64,000 nucleotides of DNA, taken from assembly GCA_020186115.1 (NCBI GenBank), contig WSYJ01000178.1, positions 372,001 through 436,000 of the forward strand, in the 5' to 3' direction. How positions within the stretch are numbered: position 1 is the stretch's first letter; each line of letters begins with the position of its first letter. The position numbers and the translations under genes were made by a program. This document shows, one piece after another, positions 56,415-64,000 of this stretch. Origin of the DNA: Histomonas meleagridis (taxonomy: Eukaryota; Parabasalia; Tritrichomonadida; Dientamoebidae). Below the pieces are notes generated by a model. It was not told where the DNA came from. It saw nothing but the letters and a program-made list of their open reading frames with translations, and did not search any database.

Positions 56415-56729
56415 TTACCATGTTGGTTCTGCGTGCTTCTTCTTCTTGTCAACCATCCATTCGAATTTCCTGAGACGACCGAGGCAATACATTGAAGATT
56501 TCTTGCATTGCTGGCATGTGAAACGAAGGCTGATCTTCTTTGATGTCTTCTTGCTACGACGAAGGAATGGCTTAACACGACCCACGAAACCTTCTTGCTT
56601 ACGATCATACCTACGACGACCGAGAGCGACCTTACGTTCTTCACCACGACTAGCTTGTGTTACCTTTACTGTTGTGTGTTTCTTGCAGAATTTGCAGAAG
56701 AATTTCTTTGTTTTTGGATAGTGTACCAT
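56415..56729 (-). CDS. RPL44: Ribosomal protein eL42 (RPL36A/RPL44)
   Basis: The 104-residue protein is full length and typical: MVHYPKTKKFFCKFCKKHT, QASRGEERKVALGRRRYDRK, QEGFVGRVKPFLRRSKKTSK, LRFTCQQCKKS. Two CxxC pairs form its zinc site (CKFC and CQQC). It lies at the E site of the large ribosomal subunit. The ATG 56729 is certain from the family start. Upstream are GACGGTTAAAG at about 27-37 bp and the convergent phosphoesterase-like gene ends 45 bp from its stop. Confidence 0.98.
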   Translation of the reverse strand: MVHYPKTKKFFCKFCKKHTTVKVTQASRGEERKVALGRRRYDRKQEGFVGRVKPFLRRSKKTSKKISLRFTCQQCKKSSMYCLGRLRKFEWMVDKKKKHAEPTW

Positions 56730-56957
56730 TTCGAAAGGCCATATCAAACCTCTTTAACCGTCGCAATAACGGTAATAGAAGAAAATAAAAATACATCTTT
56801 ATACGATTGATCAAATTGAAGTCAGCTTATAAGGTATTCATCTGGAATGTAAGTGTGAGATTAAAATAGTGTGTTATTGCTTAATATTGATGGCGTTTTT
56901 GGAGGATGAGTTGATTATTTTTTGAATGAAGAATGACGGTTTGTTTCCATAGGTGTT

Positions 56958-57776
56958 ATGATTCCACTGCTTGATGATTTCCTTATGCTCTGTGTAAGGG
57001 TTGACTTCTTTGATCGCTTCTTGCAAGTGTCATTAGTTCTGTCAATTTTGGCAATGGTGTTTGTTACGTTCAAGACAATACCATATGGAAAAACATACAC
57101 TCGCGGAAAATCTATTTTCAAAATCGAAATTAAGGATAGGATTGCTGTGATTCTTATAAACTCACCGGGACCTCTTATTTTCTTTTATTCACAGATTTTC
57201 TATCCAAATGGTGACTTATTCTCATTACCATCTGTCCTTTATTTGCTCCACTACATCCACCGTACACTCATTTATCCATGGTTCCGTAAAACATACTCCA
57301 AACCATGGCCACTTGAATCTGTCATCTTCTATTTCTGCAGCAATTTCTTTGTTGGACTCACATTTTCCCATCTTATGATCTTCAGCGGTAAGGAGCTTGA
57401 TCGTTCCATCCAAATTTTACTTTCAGTCTTATTCATTGGATTTGCTATTGCTAACGCATTCTTCGATTACAAGCTTTGCGCACTCAGAAGAGCCGGAGAC
57501 CAAGGATACCAAGTTCCACACGGTCTTCTTTTCGAATATGTTTCCGGTCCACATTATTTATTCGAATTACTCGAATGGCTTAGCTACATTTTCTTCTTCC
57601 CGTTCGGATTCGGCTTTGCTACTGCAGGAATTTGGCTTTTGGCTGCTATCACTGGTCGTGCGGAATCAAATCATGAAGCATATCTCAAGAAGAACATCCT
57701 TCCAAAGAACGTCAAGTACCCAACAGGACGTGCTCCTTACATTCCATTCGTTGAGAAATCAAAATACTTAATCTAA
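56958..57776 (+). CDS. Steroid 5-alpha-reductase-family membrane enzyme (SRD5A1/2-like)
   Basis: The 272-residue multi-pass protein matches SRD5A: TIPYGKTYTRG near the start, LHYIHRTLIYPWF, the C-terminal catalytic motif GYQVPHGLLFEYVSGPHYLFELLEW split over two stretches, and NHEAYLKK with YIPFV at the end. The family reduces delta-4 double bonds of 3-oxosteroids or related enones with NADPH in the ER membrane. Trichomonads take sterols from the host, so the substrate may be an acquired sterol or a very-long-chain enoyl-CoA-like lipid. A GACGGTTTG motif lies 14-22 bp upstream. Confidence 0.93.
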   Translation: MIPLLDDFLMLCVRVDFFDRFLQVSLVLSILAMVFVTFKTIPYGKTYTRGKSIFKIEIKDRIAVILINSPGPLIFFYSQIFYPNGDLFSLPSVLYLLHYIHRTLIYPWFRKTYSKPWPLESVIFYFCSNFFVGLTFSHLMIFSGKELDRSIQILLSVLFIGFAIANAFFDYKLCALRRAGDQGYQVPHGLLFEYVSGPHYLFELLEWLSYIFFFPFGFGFATAGIWLLAAITGRAESNHEAYLKKNILPKNVKYPTGRAPYIPFVEKSKYLI

Positions 57777-57793
57777 AACAGAAGTTACTAATC

Positions 57794-58282
57794 CTATATA
57801 AAAGATGTTTTACACAATGGGCATGAGTCTTGTACTTTGGCCCACTTTTCGATACAAGAGGGATGAAAGCTGTGACAGCACTGAAGAGTGGCAACCTCAG
57901 AGCCATCCCGAAGGCGTTCGAGGCATATTCCACATATTCCAGAATTGTCATATGAGTCATCTTTTGAGTATGTGCGAAGATCGTACCTAACTTGTGTGCT
58001 GCCAAACCATGGTTTGTTTTCCTCTGTGTCAAATAAAGGTTCAATGTCTTCTGAAGATCTGTGCTTACGACAAACACTTTCAAAAAAGGAAAGCAAAAGA
58101 GCAAGGATCATGCATAAAACAATGGTGATAAGCAGAGTTTTCAAAGAGACAATTCTGAATATCCATAATAATATGCATACTGAAACACCAAAAATAATAA
58201 ATTGTTTTACATGTTTGATTTTCAGCATCCCACTAATTATTTTCATGGGAGACGGGGTCTGAATATGGAAAAGATCATTCAT
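57794..58282 (-). CDS. RING-H2 membrane E3 ubiquitin ligase-like protein
   Basis: From ATG 58282 the 162-residue protein has two adjacent hydrophobic helices (FIIFGVSVCILLWIF and LLITIVLCMILALLLSFF) and a C-terminal RING-H2: CGICLERLRDGSEVATLQC, CHSFHPSCIEKW, CPLC. This ATL/RNF-like layout is typical of membrane ubiquitin ligases. The frame to 58309 has no earlier ATG. Its stop is 17 bp from the convergent SRD5A-like gene, showing how compact the locus is. Confidence 0.88.
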   Translation of the reverse strand: MNDLFHIQTPSPMKIISGMLKIKHVKQFIIFGVSVCILLWIFRIVSLKTLLITIVLCMILALLLSFFESVCRKHRSSEDIEPLFDTEENKPWFGSTQVRYDLRTYSKDDSYDNSGICGICLERLRDGSEVATLQCCHSFHPSCIEKWAKVQDSCPLCKTSFI

Positions 58283-58580
58283 TCTTCTGTATATATGTAA
58301 AGTATTCAATAAAAATACCGGCTGAAATCAACAAAATGCCACAAAAAACATGAATAAATGTTATTTTAATGTTATCACAGGTATACACTTACCATATTTT
58401 TGGTGTTATTTGATGATATAAAAAAAAAATTTCAAATTTATAAATTAGCTCTAATTAATCTGTTGAAAACCTTATTCATATCAATTTCCACTATAGCAAA
58501 GTGAAAGTGAATATAGATATGCTTACTAATATAAAATTATTTCCATCTTTGAGAGAAAAAAGAAAAAATGGGATTTGTAG

Positions 58581-58590
58581 ACCGTTAAAA
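58581..58590 (+). promoter_or_regulatory. Myb-type motif before the split small ORF
   Basis: GACCGTTAAAA ends 5 bp before ATG 58596, the same placement as at 45268 and 24461. Confidence 0.5.
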
Positions 58591-58595
58591 CAAAA

Positions 58596-58877
58596 ATGAG
58601 TGGAAGAGTTAGAAGAGAGAGAAGAGACGAAAGCAAAAAGTATAGGGAAAGAAAAAAGAAGACACAAGGGAAGACAAGAAAGATAAAAAAATATAAGAAA
58701 GATAAGAAAGACAAACAAGAACAAAAAAGAAACAAGTTATAAGTTACCATTCAAAAAAAAGTATATAATATCGATCTTCCAGCATTTATTGTCAAAGGGC
58801 TTTTAGAGAATAATGGCGTTAAAGAAGATCCAAAGTCAATTCAACTCAAGATAGTTCTTCAAAAGAAGAAAGATTAA
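58596..58877 (+). CDS. Lys-rich small ORF split by one in-frame TAA
   Basis: ATG 58596 opens 48 codons of very basic protein (MSGRVRRERRDESKKYRERK...) to TAA at 58740-58742. The same frame then continues for 44 codons with folded-looking sequence (VYNIDLPAFIVKGLLENNGV, then IQLKIVLQKKKD) to TAA 58875-58877. A Myb-type promoter motif just upstream supports a real gene. Possible readings are a recent nonsense mutation, stop readthrough, or an intron I cannot define. The family is not recognised. Confidence 0.45.
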
Positions 58878-59017
58878 ACGATACTAATTTTTTTGAATAA
58901 ATAAATAGCTTTTGATTTTTTTCCCTTCTTTTTTAACATTGAATTTTAATAAGAATAATGGTTGAATATAGTGAAATAATAATTTTTTGATATTTTTCTT
59001 CAATTCCATATTTCAGA

Positions 59018-59626
59018 ATGTCTGTTTGCTTTCCAAACTTTAAAATGAGCGAACAAAAAGAAGAAGAACATCAACATAATAAAGATGAAGAAGAAAACAA
59101 TGATAATGAAGATGAAGAAGAACGAAGTGAAGGTGAAAGTGAAGAAGAAGATGATGAAGACGATGAAGATGATTATGATGACGATGAAATTGAAGGTAGT
59201 GATGATGATGATGACATTAAAGTATCTTTAGATGAGAACATTACACAAACAGCAGCAGTTGAAGCAGCTAAACGTCGTTATTCTACGCAAGCACATTACA
59301 CGCCGACAGGTAACTACGCAGCCATGATTACGCCCACGGAAATCTTTTCTAGCGGTAATCGTATTCCATGGGAACTTGTTAATCCGATGGGAGTTCATCC
59401 TTCTGATCCTACGAAGTCCATCTTTAGTTATGATTTATCATCATTACCGAACACAGTTGAAGCGAAGCCATGGACAGCGCCCGATGCAGACATTTCAGAT
59501 TGGTTTAATTATGGCTTTAATGAACAAACGTGGGAAAAATATCGTAAGAAAATCTTGAAAGTGATTAAGAATAAGAAATACGAATCGAAAATATCAGTTC
59601 TCACAGAACAAACATCAAAACGATGA
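59018..59626 (+). CDS. Fip1-motif protein, paralogue 2
   Basis: A 202-residue protein with an extremely acidic first 75 residues (runs of E and D) and the Fip1 motif AKPWTAPDADISDWFNYGFN followed by EQTWEKYRKK near 155-185. It is closer to the canonical Fip1 pattern (ISDYFNYGFNExTW) than the gene at 52613. It would tether poly(A) polymerase to the cleavage and polyadenylation complex. The start may be 59018 or Met10 at 59045 (MSEQKEEE). Confidence 0.87.
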   Translation: MSVCFPNFKMSEQKEEEHQHNKDEEENNDNEDEEERSEGESEEEDDEDDEDDYDDDEIEGSDDDDDIKVSLDENITQTAAVEAAKRRYSTQAHYTPTGNYAAMITPTEIFSSGNRIPWELVNPMGVHPSDPTKSIFSYDLSSLPNTVEAKPWTAPDADISDWFNYGFNEQTWEKYRKKILKVIKNKKYESKISVLTEQTSKR

Positions 59627-61480
59627 AATGTATTTTTTATTAATGAATATAAATATAAATATTATTTAAATCATTTTAATATTAATGTTAATGTTTTTTT
59701 TTGCCAAATTCGAATATATAACTAAACAAATGAATTTTCATTTCAATTTCAATTGTTAAACAACCTCAAAGTCTGAAAACAAATGTTTTTGTTAAAACAT
59801 ATGTTATTTTTATATTTGATTTAAAGTTTCATATGGAAAAATAGAAAAAATATCTAATTAAACTTAAATAAAATTCAAAAAAAATTAAATTACAGAAAAT
59901 AGAAAAATTCATTTCTGAATCTATTAATACATGTGTATAATATTGACTTTCGATTTCTGCAACCCGTATATAACGATCATCCTACGATCTTGATATCATG
60001 AATATATAATATATATACATAGTTGCATCTATGATTAATATAAATCTAAGAATAATATCATGATTAGCACGAGATAAATTTATTCTTTCATTCCAAAAAG
60101 TGACAAAAATTGACTTTTGTATGGTTTATGTTGAACGATAGAGGGAACGATAGGTGCCGATAGAAGCGAATTTGAATGATGGTAAATATTATCAAATTTT
60201 TACCCTTATTTCAAAAAACACGTTATTCATATCCGAAAAGTGTCTTTAATTTCTATGCTTTATTTCTTTCTATCATTGTGATGATAATGGTATCCAAATC
60301 AAATGATCCTTGGTTTGTTAAGAAATAAAATTGATGAAATTTATTTACAATAGCGTGATTTGTTATTCATTCCAAATAATTATATGAAATATTGATTTTC
60401 TTGAATTTATGAATTTAATGGAAAAAATGAATGATATAAAAACGATTCTTGATCATCGAATTCATTTGATGTATTTTTTTTTTTTTTTTTAATTTTTGTA
60501 TTTTAGCAAAATGTTCAATTTTATTGAATAAATATCTACACAAATCTAATTTGCAAATAATCTTCAAAATACTGACTTGAGATACATTTATCAATTCCTT
60601 TTATCTCATATTACTCATGTGCTATCAAATTTTGAATATATTACATTTTTCAACTTATTTGACATTTTATGTAATGATGTTAATTTCTCTATTTCTCCGA
60701 ATATGAGTCAATACAGCATTTCTTGAGCTAGCTATATTCTTAAATTGTTTTTTAAGAACGATACGAGCTGATTGAGTGATTTTTATTCGTTTACTCATTC
60801 AAATTTGACTTTGAACCGCTTGAACATGTAAATTGATATCAACTGATTGAGGAAAAAAAAATTATCTATTTCTCACCTGAGATTTATTTTAAAAAAAAAA
60901 AAAAAAATAGATCCATACTTTTATAAATTATTGGTTTTGCTTTTATATCTTTATTAATTTTTAAATTCTTCTAAATAATATTTTGGATTTTGTTGAATTT
61001 TGTATATTCTCATTATTCTAAAAAACAATATCATTCAATTTAGAGATTTAGAATCGAAAAAATATAAAATAAGTAGTATAAACTATCATAAAATTATAAT
61101 ATCATAATTATACTAAATTTTTTATGAATAGCTTTTGAATAAAATTTCATATGAAAAATTATTTATTATCTTTTTATTTTTCATCATTTGGAAATATTTA
61201 AAAACTAATTTAAGTACTATTGTACTTCGGGGATACTTGTATATTATATAAAATGAAAAGTAGGCTTCCAAAAAAACATATATAGACAAAATTACAGTGA
61301 TTACAATTTTAAAATAATTATTAATATGATGTGTACCTTTAATAAAAAAGAATGATGTTTTTATAAATTATGATTTTTTTGTTTCAAAATTCGTATTTTT
61401 ATGTTTTTGATATTTCATCTATTTATGATTTAATGATTTACTTACCCACTTTTTACTTTTCTCGCTCTGTGAGTTGAGAT
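59627..61480. other. Gene-poor AT-rich region
   Basis: About 1.85 kb without an ORF I can support on either strand. Oligo-T/A runs occur near 60475-60490 and 60892-60907. No tRNA, snRNA or repeat was recognised by reading. Confidence 0.6.
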
Positions 61481-61535
61481 GATATAGGGGAAAAATTTCG
61501 CCAGCGCTTCGCGATGGCCATTTTTTCCCTATATC
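61481..61535. repeat. Long nested inverted repeat next to duplicated cassette copy 2
   Basis: 15-bp arms GATATAGGGGAAAAA and TTTTTTCCCTATATC (one mismatch) enclose GCCA...TGGC and a GCGCTTCGC tip, giving a stable hairpin of 55 nt in an AT-rich setting. It ends 17 bp before the cassette boundary at 61552. Copy 1 has no such hairpin at the matching place. Confidence 0.75.
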
Positions 61536-61551
61536 ATGTTTCACCTTTAAA

Positions 61552-62450
61552 CTTGAATAATGTTTTTATCATTTCAAAATCAAATTACAAAAATAATAAG
61601 TTCAAGAACAACGATCACATTTGCTTCGAGTTAATAACTTATTACATTCGTTGAATAAGATTTTCGCGAGTATTTTTCATAACATTGGTCTTTGTGTGTA
61701 CGTTTTTTGAAATGAGTATAAAAATTTTCTGCCCACGCTGTGAATCGTTACGAAATACTTTTTCAAATGGGCATCGGCTACACGTACACGCGCACGCTTT
61801 TCGAACGATGTTTATTGTAAACTCTTGAATTTGTGGGCAATTGTGATGGGAGTGCACAATCACTTCATTAAACAACAATGGAAAGTAAATATGGTGTAAA
61901 AAAAAATTTACCAAGTCGAAGATATGTTTCCGAGAAAGAAAGAACTCAAGCTATTTTGGGTAATTTTAATTTTATAGGAAGTAATGGAGAAAAGTTGATT
62001 AAATCAATTATAAAAGATGATATTACACTAAAGAAGATGATGAAAAAAAAAAAAAAATTCTCTAAAGCATCTGGAAAGCCTGTTGATCGTGCTTATAAAA
62101 GACAAAAATTTTTGATGTATAAATATTTTGATGATAATTATGATGAATTCCAAAAATTAGTCCCACACGTTTCAGCCCAATATGAAAAGGATCCAAATCC
62201 TTAAAAATTAATAAAGCAACCATTTAGGTTTTTTCTTATTTAATGTTAGCAAGCATTCCAGTTGATGTTATATTGCAATTTAAACCAAGGATATTATCCA
62301 AACTTATAGTTTGCCATTAAGTCCACAAATAATTTCTGATCTTCTCGTGAAAATGGTATCATAAACATTCCACTTATCTATAAACTTCAAAAAATAACCC
62401 ACTTAAAAACAATAATTGCACAACGTTCTTCCCAACTCTATACTTGGGTA
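61552..62450 (+). repeat. Duplicated cassette, copy 2
   Basis: Same-orientation copy of 43015-44035, with the same left part, gene and 3' flank up to ACAATAATTGCACAAC. It lacks a ~100-bp stretch present in copy 1 after GAAAATGGTATCAT. Confidence 0.85.
61878..62204 (+). CDS. Small basic protein, possible initiator-binding-domain type, copy 2
   Basis: The 108-residue paralogue of the gene at 43346 (MESKYGVKKNLPSRRY...). Shared blocks are ERTQAILGNFNF, GSNGEKLIKSIIKDDITL and YKYFDDNYDEFQKLVP. It differs mainly at about residues 56-66, where copy 2 has a Lys run (KKMMKKKKKFSKA) from an oligo-A tract and copy 1 has IRIFSLAEIFSKV. One copy may be degenerating there, while frame and length are kept. 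The ATG follows TCACTTCATTAAACAACA. Function is uncertain. Confidence 0.55.
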   Translation: MESKYGVKKNLPSRRYVSEKERTQAILGNFNFIGSNGEKLIKSIIKDDITLKKMMKKKKKFSKASGKPVDRAYKRQKFLMYKYFDDNYDEFQKLVPHVSAQYEKDPNP

Positions 62451-62506
62451 TTATATGATATATAAAATAAATGTTTTAAAATTATATTAAAAACATAAAG
62501 AAACAT

Positions 62507-63124
62507 TTATTTAGGTTGATGATACATATCAATTTGTTCCGACAAATAGCCTAGAATTGGCGTGTTCATTTCTTTCGTCTCTTCAGAAAGTTCTTGAAGA
62601 ATGTTGGAAAGATCTTTCAACAAATTTCGTTCTTCTGAAAGTTCTGAAAGGAGTTGCATTCCGCCTTCTTCATCAACACTACTTCGGACAATGTCTTCAA
62701 GATTGAAATAAACATCATCGCGTGAAATAATCGCCGAAACCCATGCTGATGATTTTTCGAATAATTCGCTGATGTTGGCGCTATCTTGATATGAATTAGC
62801 AATAACTTGCGTCATTTTGTTATTCCCTATTTCTTGACTTAATATTGATAAATCAATCCCTTTGTTTAAAAGTGCTTGTGATGATTCTTGTAAACAATAT
62901 GGACAAACCCACGTCGGATTATCAGTTTCATCCTCAATACATTCAATATGAAATTGACAATGACAAACTGAACAAAAAATCATTTCATCTGAATTCGTTG
63001 GTTGACCACACGGACAACGAAATATTGGTGCATTTTCTTCTTCTTTGATTTTTTTATGAAAATTTCGATGCGATGGCGATGCAAGTCTTGAAAGTTCTGA
63101 AAGTCGTTGAAGAGGATCATTCAT
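62507..63124 (-). CDS. PHD-finger protein
   Basis: From ATG 63124 (MNDPLQRLSEL) the protein has 205 residues. Residues about 36-78 are a PHD finger: CPCGQPTNSDEMIFCSVC, CQFHIECIEDE, WVCPYC (C4HC3 spacing, with the conserved Trp before the last CxxC). The C-terminal half is helical (LLSELSEERNLLKDLSNIL). PHD fingers usually read histone H3 tails, so it is probably nuclear. No specific orthologue can be named. Confidence 0.88.
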   Translation of the reverse strand: MNDPLQRLSELSRLASPSHRNFHKKIKEEENAPIFRCPCGQPTNSDEMIFCSVCHCQFHIECIEDETDNPTWVCPYCLQESSQALLNKGIDLSILSQEIGNNKMTQVIANSYQDSANISELFEKSSAWVSAIISRDDVYFNLEDIVRSSVDEEGGMQLLSELSEERNLLKDLSNILQELSEETKEMNTPILGYLSEQIDMYHQPK

Positions 63125-63290
63125 TATTGATGTGTTCAATTATGAAATAAAAAGTTATGTGGAATGAGAACGTGAGTTACTTAACGTGCGACTTAAAATG
63201 AAATTTGAAATTGTTTTAGTGGTATTTATAGTAAAATAGATAAATATAATCCAACAAAAAATATTTTTTACTCATATATATATAAATATT

Positions 63291-64000
63291 TTAATATTCA
63301 AAGAGTGCAAGCGAAAGAATACCTTTTTTATGTGAACTACCATTCGAATATATTTTTTTCCCTGTCTCTGCTTCCCACGTTCGATAATTATGTGCCTCCT
63401 GTGATAATATATTTGCTGTCTTTGGTAATGGCAACATCCCAAATCCATTTCATTTGACGGGGATCTTCAAGATGAAATTTTTCTTTATAATTTATAAAAT
63501 CATAAATTTTCGATGTTGAATCTGCTGATGTTGTAACAAAATATTTTTCATCTGGTGAAATCTTACTTCGAAGAATTACATCTTGATGCGCTTGAAAATT
63601 AATTTCTTGGCGAAATTCATTCAATTCTGAATCAAAATTCAAAACAGAAATTTCTCCATTTTGAAGTCCAACTAAAAATTTATTCCCATTTCGCGTCATG
63701 GAAAGACTTCGAATTGGACATTGTCGAACTTGATATTTATTTATTAATTGATAATTCCGATTGTCGTACATTTCAATAAATCCTTTTTCATCACTTAAAA
63801 AAAGATAATTTTCATTAGGATGAAGTAAAATATTATTAAGTGATGTTTCAGTGCTAATTGAATGTTGTGGTCGATTGCTTTGTAATGGATCCCAAAATTT
63901 AAATGTTCGATCTTCACTACATGAATAAAAATTATTTCCTAAAAAAACTAAATCTGTAACATTTCCTGTATGTCCTGTAAATTGAACAAATTTTTCATTA
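63291..64000 (-). CDS. LST8: LST8 (TOR complex WD40 subunit), 5' truncated and frameshifted near the 3' end
   Basis: The frame is open to the window edge, so the 5' end is missing; the ATG at 63771 is internal. Residues read FTGHTGNVTDLVF, SEDRTFKFWDP, LHPNENYLFLSDEKG, RSKISPDEKYFVTTSADSTS and MKWIWDVAITKDSKYIITGG, a blade-by-blade match to LST8. The frame stops at TAA 63388-63390 in the last blade. Shifting by +1 around 63397 continues with HNYRTWEAETGKKIYSN and KKGILSLALFEY to TAA at 63291-63293, as LST8 should end. LST8 stabilises TOR kinase. The shift may be an assembly error, a mutation, or programmed. Confidence 0.88.

Overview
The window looks like nuclear DNA of a trichomonad (parabasalid) protist. 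It is AT-rich. Nearly every gene is a single uninterrupted exon. Intergenic gaps are short, and several genes have initiator-like TCA elements a few bases before the ATG. The families present also fit: a BspA-like leucine-rich-repeat protein, ankyrin/DUF3447 relics, flagellar genes and bacterial-type enzymes. The species cannot be named from this sequence. All assignments come from reading protein motifs by eye; no search was run.

Layout. 1-8.7 kb: a 5'-truncated TTLL12-type gene, IFT121/WDR35, and a class II (cobalamin-type) ribonucleotide reductase, with ankyrin relics in the gaps. 8.7-18.8 kb: a BspA-like protein, an ARM/coiled-coil protein (CIP2A-like), a membrane-anchored class 3 lipase, then 2.8 kb of ankyrin repeats interrupted by regular spacers, then an ICMT-family methyltransferase. 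19-33 kb: two very AT-rich giant divergent genes (one with a degenerate USP-like fold), a poly(A) tract, a RhoGAP-like acidic protein, an inositol polyphosphate kinase and a protein of unknown function. 33-42.2 kb: a DUF985 cupin, CHMP2/Vps2, a small membrane protein, Ada2, LRR and RCC1 proteins and an Sgf11-like zinc finger. 42.2-58.3 kb: dense housekeeping genes (Sds3/BRMS1-like, RRM, TMEM230-like, adaptin-like, SAM, SCYL pseudokinase, RFC2, Fip1-like, coiled-coil, ARL6-like, phosphoesterase-like, eL42, steroid 5-alpha-reductase-like, RING). 58.3-64 kb: a split small ORF, a second Fip1-like gene, a gene-poor 1.9 kb stretch, a duplicated ~0.9-1 kb cassette (first copy at 43 kb), a PHD protein and a 5'-truncated LST8 with a frameshift.

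The genes suggest a flagellate with intraflagellar transport (IFT121, ARL6-like, TTLL12), SAGA-type chromatin modification (Ada2 and an Sgf11-like protein 3 kb apart), endomembrane traffic (CHMP2, adaptin-like, SCYL) and TOR/inositol phosphate signalling (LST8, IPK). A Myb-type motif, ACCGTTTAA or TTAAACGGT, recurs 4-60 bp upstream of many start codons and is probably a core promoter element.

The most unusual structure is the ankyrin array at 14.8-17.6 kb. Intact 30-codon ankyrin units alternate with non-coding AT-rich spacers that are 80 or 81 nt long in 11 of 15 cases. Many spacers carry TATTTGG exactly 23 nt before the next unit. One relic locus repeats the 80-nt spacer and the motif position, and a second relic repeats the motif position. 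The spacers lack consistent GT-AG ends, so this is a candidate for an undescribed intron-like or bypassed element.
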